NCBI GenBank assembly: GCA_937136395.1
Contig: CAKZOI010000046.1
Span: forward strand, 1 to 64,000
DNA: 64,000 bases
Source: an uncultured Opitutia bacterium
GTDB lineage: Bacteria > Verrucomicrobiota > Verrucomicrobiia > Opitutales > Coraliomargaritaceae
Reading direction: 5' to 3'
Shown: in pieces, positions 38,701-47,357 of the stretch
Layout of the letters: each line of letters opens with the position of its first letter
Numbering within the stretch: the stretch's first letter is position 1
The notes under the pieces: model-generated
What the model was told of the DNA's origin: nothing
What the model saw: the letters and a program-made list of their open reading frames with translations, nothing else
The model's database searches: none
Made by a program: the position numbers and the translations under genes

Positions 38701-38933
38701 TAAAATTAGTCATCCGATACAGCGGTAAACCTGGAGATCGCACTCCGATGAAAGTTGAGTTGGATGTGAATGGACAATCAAAGGTTCACTCACTGACTCC
38801 CTCAGCAAATTGGGGCAAAAACTGGAGAACTGCCACGATTCCAATTACCATAAAGCCTGGTGCCAATACAATCCGCCTCACCGCCGTGGACAAGAAGGCA
38901 CCCTTTATTGACGAGATAGAAATTAAAGAATAA
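35799..38933 (+). CDS. Glycoside hydrolase family 2 enzyme, secreted
   Basis: A 1044-residue retaining beta-glycosidase of the beta-galactosidase/beta-glucuronidase type. The GH2 sugar-binding domain starts at VLFNEDWKF and contains LDLPHDWSVEG and GIAWYRKTI; the immunoglobulin-like domain follows, then the TIM barrel (LRGVCQHQHVGALG, SIRAAHNPHTPEFY). E446 in LWSVGNETHGE is the acid/base and E506 in FIGTENTHTW the probable nucleophile. The C-terminal part has a chitobiase-like module (IFYTTDGSSPSTRSTPY) and a CBM6/35-like end. The N terminus from ATG 35799 is unusually long. A GTG at 35910 (SRFLPIFLMLWAGTLCSA) would give a cleaner signal peptide. Substrate could be a galactoside, xyloside or uronide; GH2 enzymes recur in ulvan loci. 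Confidence 0.92.
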   Translation: MKLRTLSIFNLTSNLELTKTHCHPHTQRSAPSIASRIVSRFLPIFLMLWAGTLCSAQRVLFNEDWKFIEADKKGAEQVDYADSAWRTLDLPHDWSVEGKFDRKNPSTDRSGYLPTGIAWYRKTIDVPSEWKGKRVAIEFDGIFRNSTVWANGKKLGMRPYGWISFGYDISDIVDDSNRITFAVRVDNKLQHAARWYTGSGIYANTWINVREAIHIPKSGIWIRTKGSTVSIDTEVINTSSTTENCGVRTTILDSKGQVLAVKESAISLEAGQTDSVKQKIEIENPSLWSPDNPYLYVAVSEVVLASETQHHIETRFGVRDIEWKPGSGMWLNGENIKLRGVCQHQHVGALGAAAPEKILRYRVQQMKDMGCNSIRAAHNPHTPEFYAICDEIGMIVMDEFVDGWNRKARHDYGAHDFDEWWERDLTDWIKRDRNHPSVFLWSVGNETHGEIGKEMVAKCHELDPTRPVTSGASASEYMDILGVNGASEGKGWFDNLPNDRVFIGTENTHTWQTRGYYRTQTWYRDGKLREAVDIPNLTEKEIFTVDWTDNSQRSNRKQFYKSSYDNATVRSPARRMIEQIRDIPNNAGMYRWTGHDYLGEAGLASGAWPFKLFSGGTCDLANFKKDLYFLYQSQWTTEPMVHILPHWTHPVMELGTEIPVWAYSNCDEVELFLNGTSLGKQKPGTKWQEMQCQWMVGWAPGELVAVAYNNGKKVAEKVIRTAGTPAKIELSVDGEPLADTGKDIVQVRTTFLDAKGEFYPYGENRVWFDLVGPASIKALDNGKPNDVEPFFGTTDRTAFFGLARAYIESKKESGDIALIAGAILGDKKLVVSNKVHIDVQQIALRGKPENKSLEIFYTTDGSSPSTRSTPYTDGFEVNLGTTVKALVTKNGKQVLMMEERFANDVGLLWEGGGLDTDFGGDQAEDAELGNAKISTEGKNYNGSAYVRIDTVGAYVEWYRENDGDTADVKLVIRYSGKPGDRTPMKVELDVNGQSKVHSLTPSANWGKNWRTATIPITIKPGANTIRLTAVDKKAPFIDEIEIKE

Positions 38934-38940
38934 GAGAAAC

Positions 38941-38966
38941 GTAGGGACTTCACTCATGAAGTCCCT
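38941..38966. repeat. REP-like hairpin with GTAG foot between convergent genes
   Basis: GTAG at 38941-38944 overlaps a perfect 10-bp stem (38943-38952 with 38957-38966, loop CTCA). There is no T-run, so it is a poor terminator by itself; it shares the design of other GTAG-headed hairpins in the window. Confidence 0.5.
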
Positions 38967-38993
38967 CGGGAAAGTTTAAAATACTGAACAAGT

Positions 38994-39056
38994 GCTGTCT
39001 CAAGAATGACCAAAACGTTAGCCTTTCTGCCACTAAACAGTCATTTTTGAGGCAGC
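38994..39056. terminator. Imperfect inverted repeat between convergent GH2 and GH39-like genes
   Basis: 17-nt arms (38994-39010 and 39040-39056) pair with two mismatches. The site lies between two convergent stop codons (38933 and 39072) and could act as a bidirectional transcription stop. Confidence 0.4.
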
Positions 39057-39071
39057 CTCGATTTACCCCTT

Positions 39072-40673
39072 CTACTCTCCTAGTTTCCACTGCTTCAAAA
39101 ATTCCACATCTTCATCACTAAGCTCGGAGATAGGAATGGTGAATCGACGACCATTCGAAGAACAAATCAGATGGCCGTTTCTAACATCAATTAACTCCAA
39201 TTCAGCTTTTTGATTAGTTCCGCGTTTAGTAAAGACACGCTTAATCCCGGCAGTCGGTAGCAGTTCAAGGCCTTCCGCCAAGAGCTCGATTTTTTGAAAC
39301 GAAAAGGCAGCCAAGCGAATTGTTAAACTTAAGCTAGAATAACTGGATCCACTCACGGCTTCTGTCCGAAGCGTCTTCCAATTGGACCACCTCAAATTAT
39401 CATTATCAAGTGCCACATCACGGTATTTAATGAGTGTGCCTGGTGGCACCAAGAGAGTCGTGAAAATCGTAAGCGATTCTGTGTCATCCGCTTTTGGCTT
39501 CGCATTATAATTATAGGCGAGGATGTTGTATTGATGCTTGGCCTCATCCAACGCAAACACAGCGTCAACCATATTGCCCTTTCCAGTAGCTTCGCCGATT
39601 TTTGAGCTAGTGTAATAGATATTGCCTTCCATCGAACGGAAGACCTGCTCCGCTAATTTGTTTTCTCCAGTGCCCCATCGAAACACATCCACCATATCGT
39701 GCTCATACATCATTTTACCTAGCATGGTAGTGAATGACTCCTGATGTGCCTTCGGCGCATTATCAAAGCTATTCCCTTTCTTACTCATGCTCGAGATCAA
39801 GGCAAATTCATGAATTTCCAAGGTCGCGTCGGGGTTCCATTCTGGAATGTCTTTGATCGGTGCGAAATCCACATTATACACATGTTCTAAATCGACACGA
39901 TTCATCCGGTTATAAAAAGGGTAAAAGGAAACGCCGATAAAATCATAATCCACTCGATTCTGCTTAGCCCACTTTACAAATTCGGGACCTAAGGAATGCT
40001 TTGACGAAGCCCACAGAAAGTGAGTGCCCACTTCAACATCAGGCAGCACCGCGCGTATTGCATTTTCGGTGTTTTTATAGTGCTCGAAGAACTCCAACGG
40101 AGTGCCACGCCAATGTCCTTTGGTGCCGATTTCACGGCCGATGCAAAACCGCCACTGCTCAATCTCATCTTTGCCATACGTTTTTATGAGTTCCTTAAGC
40201 ATTGCCTGAATATATTCTGACCATGCATTTGGATCGTTCGGTGGCCATGCATTACCGTATGTCTCAACTTCAGGTTGCCCCTTTAGGTCAATTCCTCGCT
40301 GAAAGGCCCAAGGTGGATTGTCGATTAGCAGCTGGTGCATCCTCCCTCTTGATAGAACATTGTTTACGATTTTCTTAAGTGGTTCCCAATCGTAAACATA
40401 TTTCCGCCCATCCCACTTGTAGGTGTCTTCGACTATAAGCTTCTCACCATCCTTCGATTTTCCTCCCAATGGACGAACGATACAGAAGGCAGGCTCGTCA
40501 CTAACTGGCATACTCATTCCGCGTATCGGGGAAATACGATTGCTGATATCCCAATGATCAGTCATCGGCTCCCGCCGATCCATTGCCGAAGTAAAGTCGC
40601 ACTCGAGCGTAATCTGAGCAGAGCCCTGAAATGCCCAAAGGAACGTGATCAATAATAATAGCAACTGCTTCAT
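39072..40673 (-). CDS. Secreted GH39-like glycosidase with SLA1-like C-terminal tail
   Basis: 533 residues from ATG 40673 (MKQLLLLLITFLWAFQGSAQ is the signal peptide); the open frame extends upstream into the neighbouring gene. A clan GH-A TIM barrel resembling GH39: E181 in CIGREIGTKGHW is the likely acid/base and E289 in LEIHEFALIS the likely nucleophile, with FIGVSFYPFY between. The last 45 residues (ELELIDVRNGHLI, RFTIPISELSDEDVEFLKQW) look like the SHD1 module frequent in Planctomycetes and Verrucomicrobiota exports. Possible activity is beta-xylosidase, beta-glucuronidase or iduronidase-like. Forty nt downstream of the lyase-like gene in the same direction; probably one operon. Confidence 0.78.
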   Translation of the reverse strand: MKQLLLLLITFLWAFQGSAQITLECDFTSAMDRREPMTDHWDISNRISPIRGMSMPVSDEPAFCIVRPLGGKSKDGEKLIVEDTYKWDGRKYVYDWEPLKKIVNNVLSRGRMHQLLIDNPPWAFQRGIDLKGQPEVETYGNAWPPNDPNAWSEYIQAMLKELIKTYGKDEIEQWRFCIGREIGTKGHWRGTPLEFFEHYKNTENAIRAVLPDVEVGTHFLWASSKHSLGPEFVKWAKQNRVDYDFIGVSFYPFYNRMNRVDLEHVYNVDFAPIKDIPEWNPDATLEIHEFALISSMSKKGNSFDNAPKAHQESFTTMLGKMMYEHDMVDVFRWGTGENKLAEQVFRSMEGNIYYTSSKIGEATGKGNMVDAVFALDEAKHQYNILAYNYNAKPKADDTESLTIFTTLLVPPGTLIKYRDVALDNDNLRWSNWKTLRTEAVSGSSYSSLSLTIRLAAFSFQKIELLAEGLELLPTAGIKRVFTKRGTNQKAELELIDVRNGHLICSSNGRRFTIPISELSDEDVEFLKQWKLGE

Positions 40674-40713
40674 GATTGGATTATCTCTCAAAAAAATTAA
40701 CTTACAGGCGACA

Positions 40714-41754
40714 TCAACGCGCTGCTTCAATATAGCGCAACAACTCCTTTTGGTCCGAATCCGAAAGCTTCGAGGGGTGATAGGCCACCCACCTGCCGCC
40801 AACCTTGAGCGTAAACTCTCGACTATTAGAATCATAGCGAGCCTCCGCTTCTATTGTCTTCCCCTCCGCGTTTGTCCACACACGACTGGGAATGTGAATT
40901 TCGGATTCAGAATCCGCACTAGGTGTATAAACGTAGCTATCGCCGGTGGTGGTGGGATTTACCGCAGCTCCGGTAACCAAAAGCATCGCATCATGCTTCA
41001 CTGGACTCGCTCCGAGATACATCCCCCATCGAAAATTAGTTTTATGAGTCGGGCGTGGCCACGATCCAGCTCCCACTTTCTCTCCATTTAAATAGACTTC
41101 ATACTCAAGTCCATTATCCCGAATTCGGATATGAAACGGTTTTCCAGTCATATCTCTGGCAATGATCTGATCCTGCCCTCTGCGATGATTTATCTTAATG
41201 TCCCCCTTTGAACTCATGTTCAATTGAACCGACCAATCATTCTTTGGATTCTTGGCTTGAAATATGGCACAACCATGCGGCTTGATAATTGTATAGGTGC
41301 CGACCCATTCCTGCCAATCACCCTCTTCCCAACTGAAAAGACTAAACGCCTCAATTCGAGCAGCTAATTTCCTTGAATTGCGAACGTTTTCTTCGCCCTC
41401 AAAAAGTCGGAAAATTTGTGTGTTTCCATCTTCTTGATACCACCTAGACCATTTCGGAAAATCCCTTCGACTAATCGTGCTGTTACCGAGTGTGTGTATC
41501 TTAATTTCCTTTAATAACGGACGGTGAGCATTCGGGCCGTCTTTCAGCAAATCATGGTTGATCTTTATTTTAGCACCTAGAAATCCAGTCCCTGAGTTTT
41601 TTCCCTGCGGTAGCTGACCGCTATCCATAACCTCCGTAAACGTCGGGTCAGAACCCTCTTGTGTATAGAAATCTGCAGCCCTCGCTTGAACTTGGATAGA
41701 ATAGAGCAAGAGCACGAACAAAAGCAGTCCAGCTTGTTTAATGTAGAGAATCAT
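40714..41754 (-). CDS. Secreted jelly-roll protein, polysaccharide-lyase-like
   Basis: 346 residues with a signal peptide (AGLLLFVLLLYSIQVQA). The central part reads as a concanavalin-type beta jelly roll: KIKIHTL, TQIFRLFEGEENVRNSR, EWVGTYTIIKPHGCAIFQ, WSVQLNMSSKGDIKINHRRG, and YEVYLNGEKVGAGSWPRP followed by FRWGMYLGAS. That closing motif pattern is typical of polysaccharide lyases with this fold (PL7, PL20, PL28, heparinase-I-like). PL28 is an ulvan-lyase family, which would fit the island, but the family cannot be fixed by eye. The C terminus (IEAEARYDSNSREFTL, HPSKLSDSDQKELLRYI) is an SHD1-like tail similar to that of the next gene. It could also be a carbohydrate-binding protein. Confidence 0.55.
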   Translation of the reverse strand: MILYIKQAGLLLFVLLLYSIQVQARAADFYTQEGSDPTFTEVMDSGQLPQGKNSGTGFLGAKIKINHDLLKDGPNAHRPLLKEIKIHTLGNSTISRRDFPKWSRWYQEDGNTQIFRLFEGEENVRNSRKLAARIEAFSLFSWEEGDWQEWVGTYTIIKPHGCAIFQAKNPKNDWSVQLNMSSKGDIKINHRRGQDQIIARDMTGKPFHIRIRDNGLEYEVYLNGEKVGAGSWPRPTHKTNFRWGMYLGASPVKHDAMLLVTGAAVNPTTTGDSYVYTPSADSESEIHIPSRVWTNAEGKTIEAEARYDSNSREFTLKVGGRWVAYHPSKLSDSDQKELLRYIEAAR

Positions 41755-41835
41755 TTAGGGCCTAGGGTTAAGGCAAGGAAGCATTAGGCTTCTTAGGGCA
41801 TAGGACTGGCAGTGTGCCAGCAAGTGCTCATCGAA

Positions 41836-41958
41836 TCAATCGGAAATTTGAATTATCATTTCAGGAATCTCAGGAGCCTTCAAAAAGCGAACATACTGGC
41901 AGTGACTGTATTGAGGGTATAAAGGCACAACAAGCCAATCACGGGTATACACACTAAG
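41836..41958 (-). pseudogene. Orphan C-terminal coding tail
   Basis: A 40-codon frame between stop codons reads SVYTRDWLVVPLYP and continues to VRFLKAPEIPEMIIQISD, then TGA at 41836-41838. The end resembles that of the GH78 discoidin domain (APEISELIIANSQ). It lacks a start and lies between the GH39 gene and the lyase-like gene. Best explained as the 3' remnant of a deleted gene. Confidence 0.45.
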
Positions 41959-42003
41959 CTAATAATGTGAAGCGAGTCACCTCACTCTAATAGCTCAGTT
42001 CCA

Positions 42004-43710
42004 TTACAGTCTTGGTCGCATAATCCGGCTGGCTGAGCTTGACTGCGTCTCCTGTGCCTCTTGTTTCTCCTGCGCCACGGGAGTCTCTACAGCTTTCAAT
42101 TCGATAAGCTTTACCGTGTGTGCTGGAAGTTCGAAATTAAGCATAAGCGTGCCATCAGTTGAACTTATTGGCTGCATCGTAGACGTTTTTTGCAGACGAG
42201 CGAGCGTATGGTATTTACCGAGATTTTCTTTAAGAACCTCTCTCCAGCCATAACTATATCGCTGATGAAAATGAATGCCCAGGTGCGGAGCATCGGGAAG
42301 TAACTTTACACCCGCTGCCTCACAATCCCTATAAAATTCATGAATCCATGCACCGTGCCGTTTGTCGACAGTCCACTCATCCCATGCCCACTGCGTAGAT
42401 GCTAAGATTGCTTCACCCTGCAGATTGATAGTCATCGACTGTTGAACATTCGATTCACGTGGCGCTTGGTGATTGTATAGAAGTAAAAAGATAGACGTAT
42501 CCTTCCGAACCGCAATCACTCCACTCTTTCCAACACCGTCTCCATTTGCTCGAAGCGCTAATCGTTCGCCACCTGCCATGGTATCTAGCATCTCGATTAC
42601 AAGCTGACGAGGCGTAGGAACATCGGCTGCTGTATAACCCCAGTCGTAGATTTCTCGGATATTTTCACGGTATGCAATATCCGCAATCGCCGCATACCAA
42701 CTAGCACCCCACTCTGAGCCATCGTTGCCATTAATACGGCGCTTATTTTCATCTGCGAGTATACCAGACTCATGTATTTCAAGTGGGATATCACTGATCT
42801 CAGGGAACAGATCTAAACGCTCACGAACTCGACGAACACTTTCCTCAAGCTGTATCGGCTCATTGACGTGGCTGTAGTGTGAAATTGCGAAGAATGTAGC
42901 GTGTGGCTTTTCCTTGGCCAAATAATCGATCATAGTCACGCCCCAACCTTTACCATCTCCAGTCAATTGCATCGTTGTTTTCTTTCTCTTTGAGCCTGGA
43001 GGCGGTTTAGCAGGGTTGAGAATGTTACCTGGACCAATATCGGCATTCGGAATAATTCGTGTAAGTGCATCGACTGTTACTGCATAATGTTCGTAATACT
43101 GTTCACGTGTGCCGACCCAGTGTCCCGGAAAGAGATCCGGCTCCGTGCCGACGCGATAGCGCCAGGTTTGGACTTCATCCATACCGAATTCAGCCACTAG
43201 AGCATTTACAAAGGCTGTAATATAAGCATGCCATACATTGAAGTCGTCAGGGGCATTCGAATTTCCGTATTTATGCATGACCCTGTCCTTACTCATCGCA
43301 TGAGGGACATTGTCGAGCACGATACCGGGCTTAAAACCTACGTCTAGGAGTGCACGCAATCTGGGCATCAGCTCAGTGAAATCCGTTTTGATCGTGCCGT
43401 CGGGGTTCATGCCTTGATACCATTGATTCAAATTATCAGTACGCCCGCCTAAGACCCGAACACAGTTAATGGTTTCAGAAAATGGATGTGTTTCCTTAAA
43501 CTTCTCGAGAAAGCCGGGGTTTGTGAATCGATCTTGATGCGTGAGTACCCTAACTGTCCAAAAGCGGTGATTCACACCGATAGACTTGTCCGTATCTATG
43601 GAGACATCCAAATGCTGTTGGGTATGGCTAGCTGCGGGTTTACTAATTCCTTCAGGAACGCATCCGACCACACAAGCAGCAATACTCGTAATTAGTAGCG
43701 TGTATTTCAT
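42004..43710 (-). CDS. GH39-family glycosidase, probable lipoprotein
   Basis: 568 residues. The N terminus MKYTLLITSIAACVVGC carries a lipobox with Cys17, so it is probably anchored to a membrane facing the periplasm or surface. TIM-barrel GH39 features are VRVLGGRTDNLNQWY, YRVGTEPDLFPGHW with acid/base E190, FFAISHYSHVNEP, and LEIHESGILAD with likely nucleophile E314. GH39 members hydrolyse beta-xylosides, alpha-iduronides and related sugars; several ulvan loci encode one. Residues about 440-545 form a module (EWTVDKRHGAWIHEFY, LGIHFHQRYSYGWREVL, LPAHTVKLIELK) that recurs at the end of the chimeric gene at 47358-48047. The last 25 residues are Gln/Glu/Ser-rich. Confidence 0.85.
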   Translation of the reverse strand: MKYTLLITSIAACVVGCVPEGISKPAASHTQQHLDVSIDTDKSIGVNHRFWTVRVLTHQDRFTNPGFLEKFKETHPFSETINCVRVLGGRTDNLNQWYQGMNPDGTIKTDFTELMPRLRALLDVGFKPGIVLDNVPHAMSKDRVMHKYGNSNAPDDFNVWHAYITAFVNALVAEFGMDEVQTWRYRVGTEPDLFPGHWVGTREQYYEHYAVTVDALTRIIPNADIGPGNILNPAKPPPGSKRKKTTMQLTGDGKGWGVTMIDYLAKEKPHATFFAISHYSHVNEPIQLEESVRRVRERLDLFPEISDIPLEIHESGILADENKRRINGNDGSEWGASWYAAIADIAYRENIREIYDWGYTAADVPTPRQLVIEMLDTMAGGERLALRANGDGVGKSGVIAVRKDTSIFLLLYNHQAPRESNVQQSMTINLQGEAILASTQWAWDEWTVDKRHGAWIHEFYRDCEAAGVKLLPDAPHLGIHFHQRYSYGWREVLKENLGKYHTLARLQKTSTMQPISSTDGTLMLNFELPAHTVKLIELKAVETPVAQEKQEAQETQSSSASRIMRPRL

Positions 43711-43757
43711 ATAGTTTTCAAATTGTAAAGTTCTACGACCGAACGAATGGTATGACC

Positions 43758-44052
43758 TTATACAATAGCTGCAACTGTTGAATCAGTTTCCGCCGCCGCT
43801 AGCTCAGTCTTCGAATTGGCTAGCCCAGAACTCTCTTCGATATAGGCGTAATAAAAGTATGGTGCTGAAATATATGCATTAAGCCAGCTCGACTCGGCCA
43901 CGGACCGAAGCAGTCGCATAATCTGCGGCGCACCTGACTCCTGAATCAGCTAATTGATCTAAGTTCGTATGTAATTTACTACCTAATTTTCTTCTAAATC
44001 CGTCATACCACTCATTCGTTCGCAACTGGCCAGTGTGCCATGAATCATAGCG
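43758..44052 (-). pseudogene. Decayed coding remnant downstream of GH78
   Basis: Immediately after the GH78 TGA, in the same frame, the sequence continues RYDSWHTGQLRTNEWYDGF, then KLGSKLHTNLDQLADSG. A one-base shift lets it continue as APQIMRLLRSVAESSWLNAY, SAPYFYYAYIEESSG, and stop at 43758-43760. It reads like genuine protein but has no start and one frameshift. The family is not recognised. The whole gap of 342 nt contains nothing else. Confidence 0.45.
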
Positions 44053-47000
44053 TCACTGGGAATTTGCAATGATCAGTTCAGAGATCTCGGGTGCGTTTGT
44101 GGATGAAGTCACGAGCAGGCGACACTTCGTAGTGATTACGGGCTCAAAAGTATATGCCCGGGCATTTCCACAGGCTTCGCCAATTGCTAAATCATGCCAG
44201 GTCTCCTCTTTCCAAACTTGAACCCGATGCCCCGTGATGTGGTCCCCGACTTCATTGATCTGCACAGAGTTGAACGTTTGAGGCTTCACCCATTCGGCCT
44301 CAAGCCATTGCGCTTTGTTTTTCTTTGCACGCCATGAAGTCTCAGGGTTCTCATCACTCGCTTTGAATGCCTCGAAACCGGGGTTCTTCTCTGTCACAAT
44401 ATGCATCGAAGAGGCGTTCATTCGAGCGATCATCGCCAAGTTATCCGCTTGATTGATTGGATCCGGGAAGCTCACTTCTGGCATTGCAGATACTGAGAAA
44501 TGATAAACACCTGAGCCGACTTCATAGATCACGTAGTTTCCAACGGCCTCACTTTGCTCAGTCCCGACGTAGCGAACGCCCTCGGCCTGTTCAGCAGAAA
44601 GAGCGCCTTCCTTAACATGTTCCTTGCCGACGGCTGGAATATAGACAGTTGCCAAACTATTCGCAGGCACTTCGATGTGGAAACTTGCAGAATCTTCCGA
44701 TCGTTTCCAATTCGAGACAATCTTTCCATAAGGAGAATGGAATTCCGTATTTGCATAGGACAAATCGCCAACAGGAGCGGGTTTAACCAGAAAATGGCGC
44801 ATTCCTAAATGTTCAGGGTCCGGGCGAATGCCACCAAAGCCTTTAATGAAGTAACCACCGATACCGGTATAGCAGGTGTGTATCTGACTGTTCCCAACAG
44901 CTGACCAGCGCTCGGGCCACGCCGTTTTCCCCTCTCTGATAAAGTAACCATAGCTTGGATGGCGTGTATCTTGAAGGAGTTCATAAATTAGATCCATGCG
45001 CTCACCATGTTCGATAAAATATCGAGTATATAACGCCTGACCGGAACTTCCAGTATCGTAATAGGGAAAGGTATAGAGCACATTATCCACGAGTTGCGCG
45101 CTGACCTTTTCTCGTTCCTCAGGAGGCGTGACCCCTGTCAGCAAAGCAAAGGCTTGGTCGACTTGCTTCCCATCCAGATACTTCCCAGTCTTAGGATCGT
45201 ATGAGAGTTTATGCGTCGCCTGCTGCTGCACCTTAAGGCGATCAGCATATGCTTTAGCATCTTCGGTTTCACCCAGCGCCTCGGCGGTTTTCATCGCACA
45301 CCCAAGCATGTAGGCGTAAACGCAATTATTGAAATGTGCGGCATTCGGGGAATTGCTGCTATCCCAGAAATTCCCTCTAGGCGTGCACCAGTCTCCAAGT
45401 CCCGGCATCTCGCGTTTGCCCTGTTCGCCGATGATCAATGCACCACCGGTCGAATAATTGGAGTTTTTAAGTAGCCAATCCATCCATCTTTCCATCGACG
45501 CATAGTTGTCTCGAAGAATCTTCTTATCGCCCGTCATCTTGTAGGTTTCCCAGACGGTAATCGGGCTGTTCGCTTTCCACATTAGGAATGGGCGGTCTTC
45601 CTCGTTGATCACAGCACGAATCTGCCCGTCTCTTAACTGTGCATCGCGTTGAAACTGAAAATACTGCTCCATGTAGGCACCGCTCTCAAAGTTTGGCAAC
45701 GCATCACCATACATAGCCGCAACGGTCACTTCACCCCAACCCCGACGTTCACGGTGTGGGCAATCGACTAATATGCCATCCATCGTGTTCGCAATGTAGG
45801 TATTCAGGTTAATCTGATAAATCTGGTTTAGCAATTCACTCGACGATTCAAACGCACTAATCTGCTTTCGGTCGTTGGTGACCACGTAACCCTTAATGTC
45901 CTCGAGCTTAGGCTTGTAGCTCAATCCTGAAACCGTCACCCAGCGGCCAGCGGCCAAGTTGAATCGATTGCTGAAATGCCCCTGCCCGCTTTCGTCAAAG
46001 ATATATTGACTCTTCTGCTTCCAGTTTACGACCAATCCAATCTGGTCACTGATTTCGAAGGAAACGACATCTCCTTCAGCGCCGTTATACAAATTCATCT
46101 CGAAAAAGCCGGTGTAGTTTTCACCCATATCGATTCGATAAGTGCCGTCTTCGTTGTCCCTCACAGCGATGGGCTTCACTTCCTTAAAGCGAACCTGAGG
46201 CTCCACCATCTGCGCACTGAGTTCAGCAGTGATGTCGCGATACTCGACCCTCAATGATCGGTCTTTAGCGCCGTTCAGCGCAAAGCTGATGTTGTCGCCT
46301 TCGGGAATTTTTGCGTTTATTTCGGCCGTATTAAAGACGACTGCATTCATCCAATCACTGTCGTCATAACTCGCGGTATTCCAATCGTCTTCCTTCAAAC
46401 GGTCATCGATCGTTTCGCCGCCAAACCGTAAGATATCCCAATCGCCATAGTATTCGGTGTGGCTTTTCTTACACTTCCAAGTCGTGTCTGAACCAAAAGA
46501 CAAGTGTTGTGCTCCAGCAGTGATTTCCACCTGTGCCTTAAACACGAAGGGTATGTTGCGAAATTCACGAATCCGTCTCCAGCGCGCCCAACCGGCAGCA
46601 TGCCAAACTCCAATCACATTATCACCCTGCTCTAAATATTCGGAAATATCATAGGTTAAATAGGGAATGCGCTTCTTCATATACGACGAAACAGGATTCA
46701 GCACATTCTCTGTAATCTTTTTACCGTTCACATAGAGTTCATGGTAGCCGTGAGAGGCTAAATAAACAAAAGCTGAATCCGCTTCACCTGAAAGTGTAAT
46801 ATTTTTACGATACCAGTTATGGTCGGTTTTTAACTGATCTTCCTTGAGGATCCATTCACCCTTCCAATCTTCCGGGTTGAGCAATCCTATAGAGAACATC
46901 GCATGCTGGCTCCACTCAGAGAGCTCGCCCGACGCGTCCCGAACACGAACCTTCCAGTAACAAGTCTGCCCTGACGTCAGTGCTTCTCCATTGTAAATGC

Positions 47001-47310
47001 GATTAAAGGACTCTGAAGTTTCCTTCGTGCCACTGTCCCACAGATCTCCACGGTTGGCATTGAGGTTCTCCAGACTACTCGCAACGAGGACGTGATAAGC
47101 GACTTGTTGCTGACCACGTGTCGACTCATCGCCCACAAGCTTCCAACTTAATCGTGGCTGCGTGTTTTCGATACCGAGTGGATCCACTCGATACTCACAC
47201 CGTAGATCCGTCGGTATAATCGAGCCGTAGCAGCTTAACGACAGGAAAAAGGTTAAGACGAGCAATACGCGTGAGGCGTATCGGTTTTTAAAGTTCAATG
47301 TATTCTTCAT
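44053..47310 (-). CDS. GH78 alpha-L-rhamnosidase with C-terminal discoidin-like domain
   Basis: A 1085-residue inverting enzyme that removes terminal alpha-L-rhamnose. Signal peptide about 1-29 (VLLVLTFFLSLSCYG). The N-terminal fibronectin-like domain has PTDLRCEYRVDPLGIENTQPRLSW (split around the central GIEN turn). Beta domains include the FVYLASHGYHELYVNGKKI segment. The (alpha/alpha)6 barrel carries the catalytic motif LVDCPHRERRGWGEVT, whose acidic residues include the general acid. The C-terminal Greek-key domain follows, then an F5/8-type discoidin module (AWKASDENPETSWR-like, reading FKASDENPETSW) ending APEISELIIANS. The length suits GH78 plus an extra binding domain. Upstream lies the GH106-GH39 chimera, then the isomerase and RhaT on the same strand. 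Confidence 0.93.
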   Translation of the reverse strand: MKNTLNFKNRYASRVLLVLTFFLSLSCYGSIIPTDLRCEYRVDPLGIENTQPRLSWKLVGDESTRGQQQVAYHVLVASSLENLNANRGDLWDSGTKETSESFNRIYNGEALTSGQTCYWKVRVRDASGELSEWSQHAMFSIGLLNPEDWKGEWILKEDQLKTDHNWYRKNITLSGEADSAFVYLASHGYHELYVNGKKITENVLNPVSSYMKKRIPYLTYDISEYLEQGDNVIGVWHAAGWARWRRIREFRNIPFVFKAQVEITAGAQHLSFGSDTTWKCKKSHTEYYGDWDILRFGGETIDDRLKEDDWNTASYDDSDWMNAVVFNTAEINAKIPEGDNISFALNGAKDRSLRVEYRDITAELSAQMVEPQVRFKEVKPIAVRDNEDGTYRIDMGENYTGFFEMNLYNGAEGDVVSFEISDQIGLVVNWKQKSQYIFDESGQGHFSNRFNLAAGRWVTVSGLSYKPKLEDIKGYVVTNDRKQISAFESSSELLNQIYQINLNTYIANTMDGILVDCPHRERRGWGEVTVAAMYGDALPNFESGAYMEQYFQFQRDAQLRDGQIRAVINEEDRPFLMWKANSPITVWETYKMTGDKKILRDNYASMERWMDWLLKNSNYSTGGALIIGEQGKREMPGLGDWCTPRGNFWDSSNSPNAAHFNNCVYAYMLGCAMKTAEALGETEDAKAYADRLKVQQQATHKLSYDPKTGKYLDGKQVDQAFALLTGVTPPEEREKVSAQLVDNVLYTFPYYDTGSSGQALYTRYFIEHGERMDLIYELLQDTRHPSYGYFIREGKTAWPERWSAVGNSQIHTCYTGIGGYFIKGFGGIRPDPEHLGMRHFLVKPAPVGDLSYANTEFHSPYGKIVSNWKRSEDSASFHIEVPANSLATVYIPAVGKEHVKEGALSAEQAEGVRYVGTEQSEAVGNYVIYEVGSGVYHFSVSAMPEVSFPDPINQADNLAMIARMNASSMHIVTEKNPGFEAFKASDENPETSWRAKKNKAQWLEAEWVKPQTFNSVQINEVGDHITGHRVQVWKEETWHDLAIGEACGNARAYTFEPVITTKCRLLVTSSTNAPEISELIIANSQ

Positions 47311-47357
47311 TTTCTGTTAATATCGTTATCAATTATTAAATATTCAGCTGATCGCTT

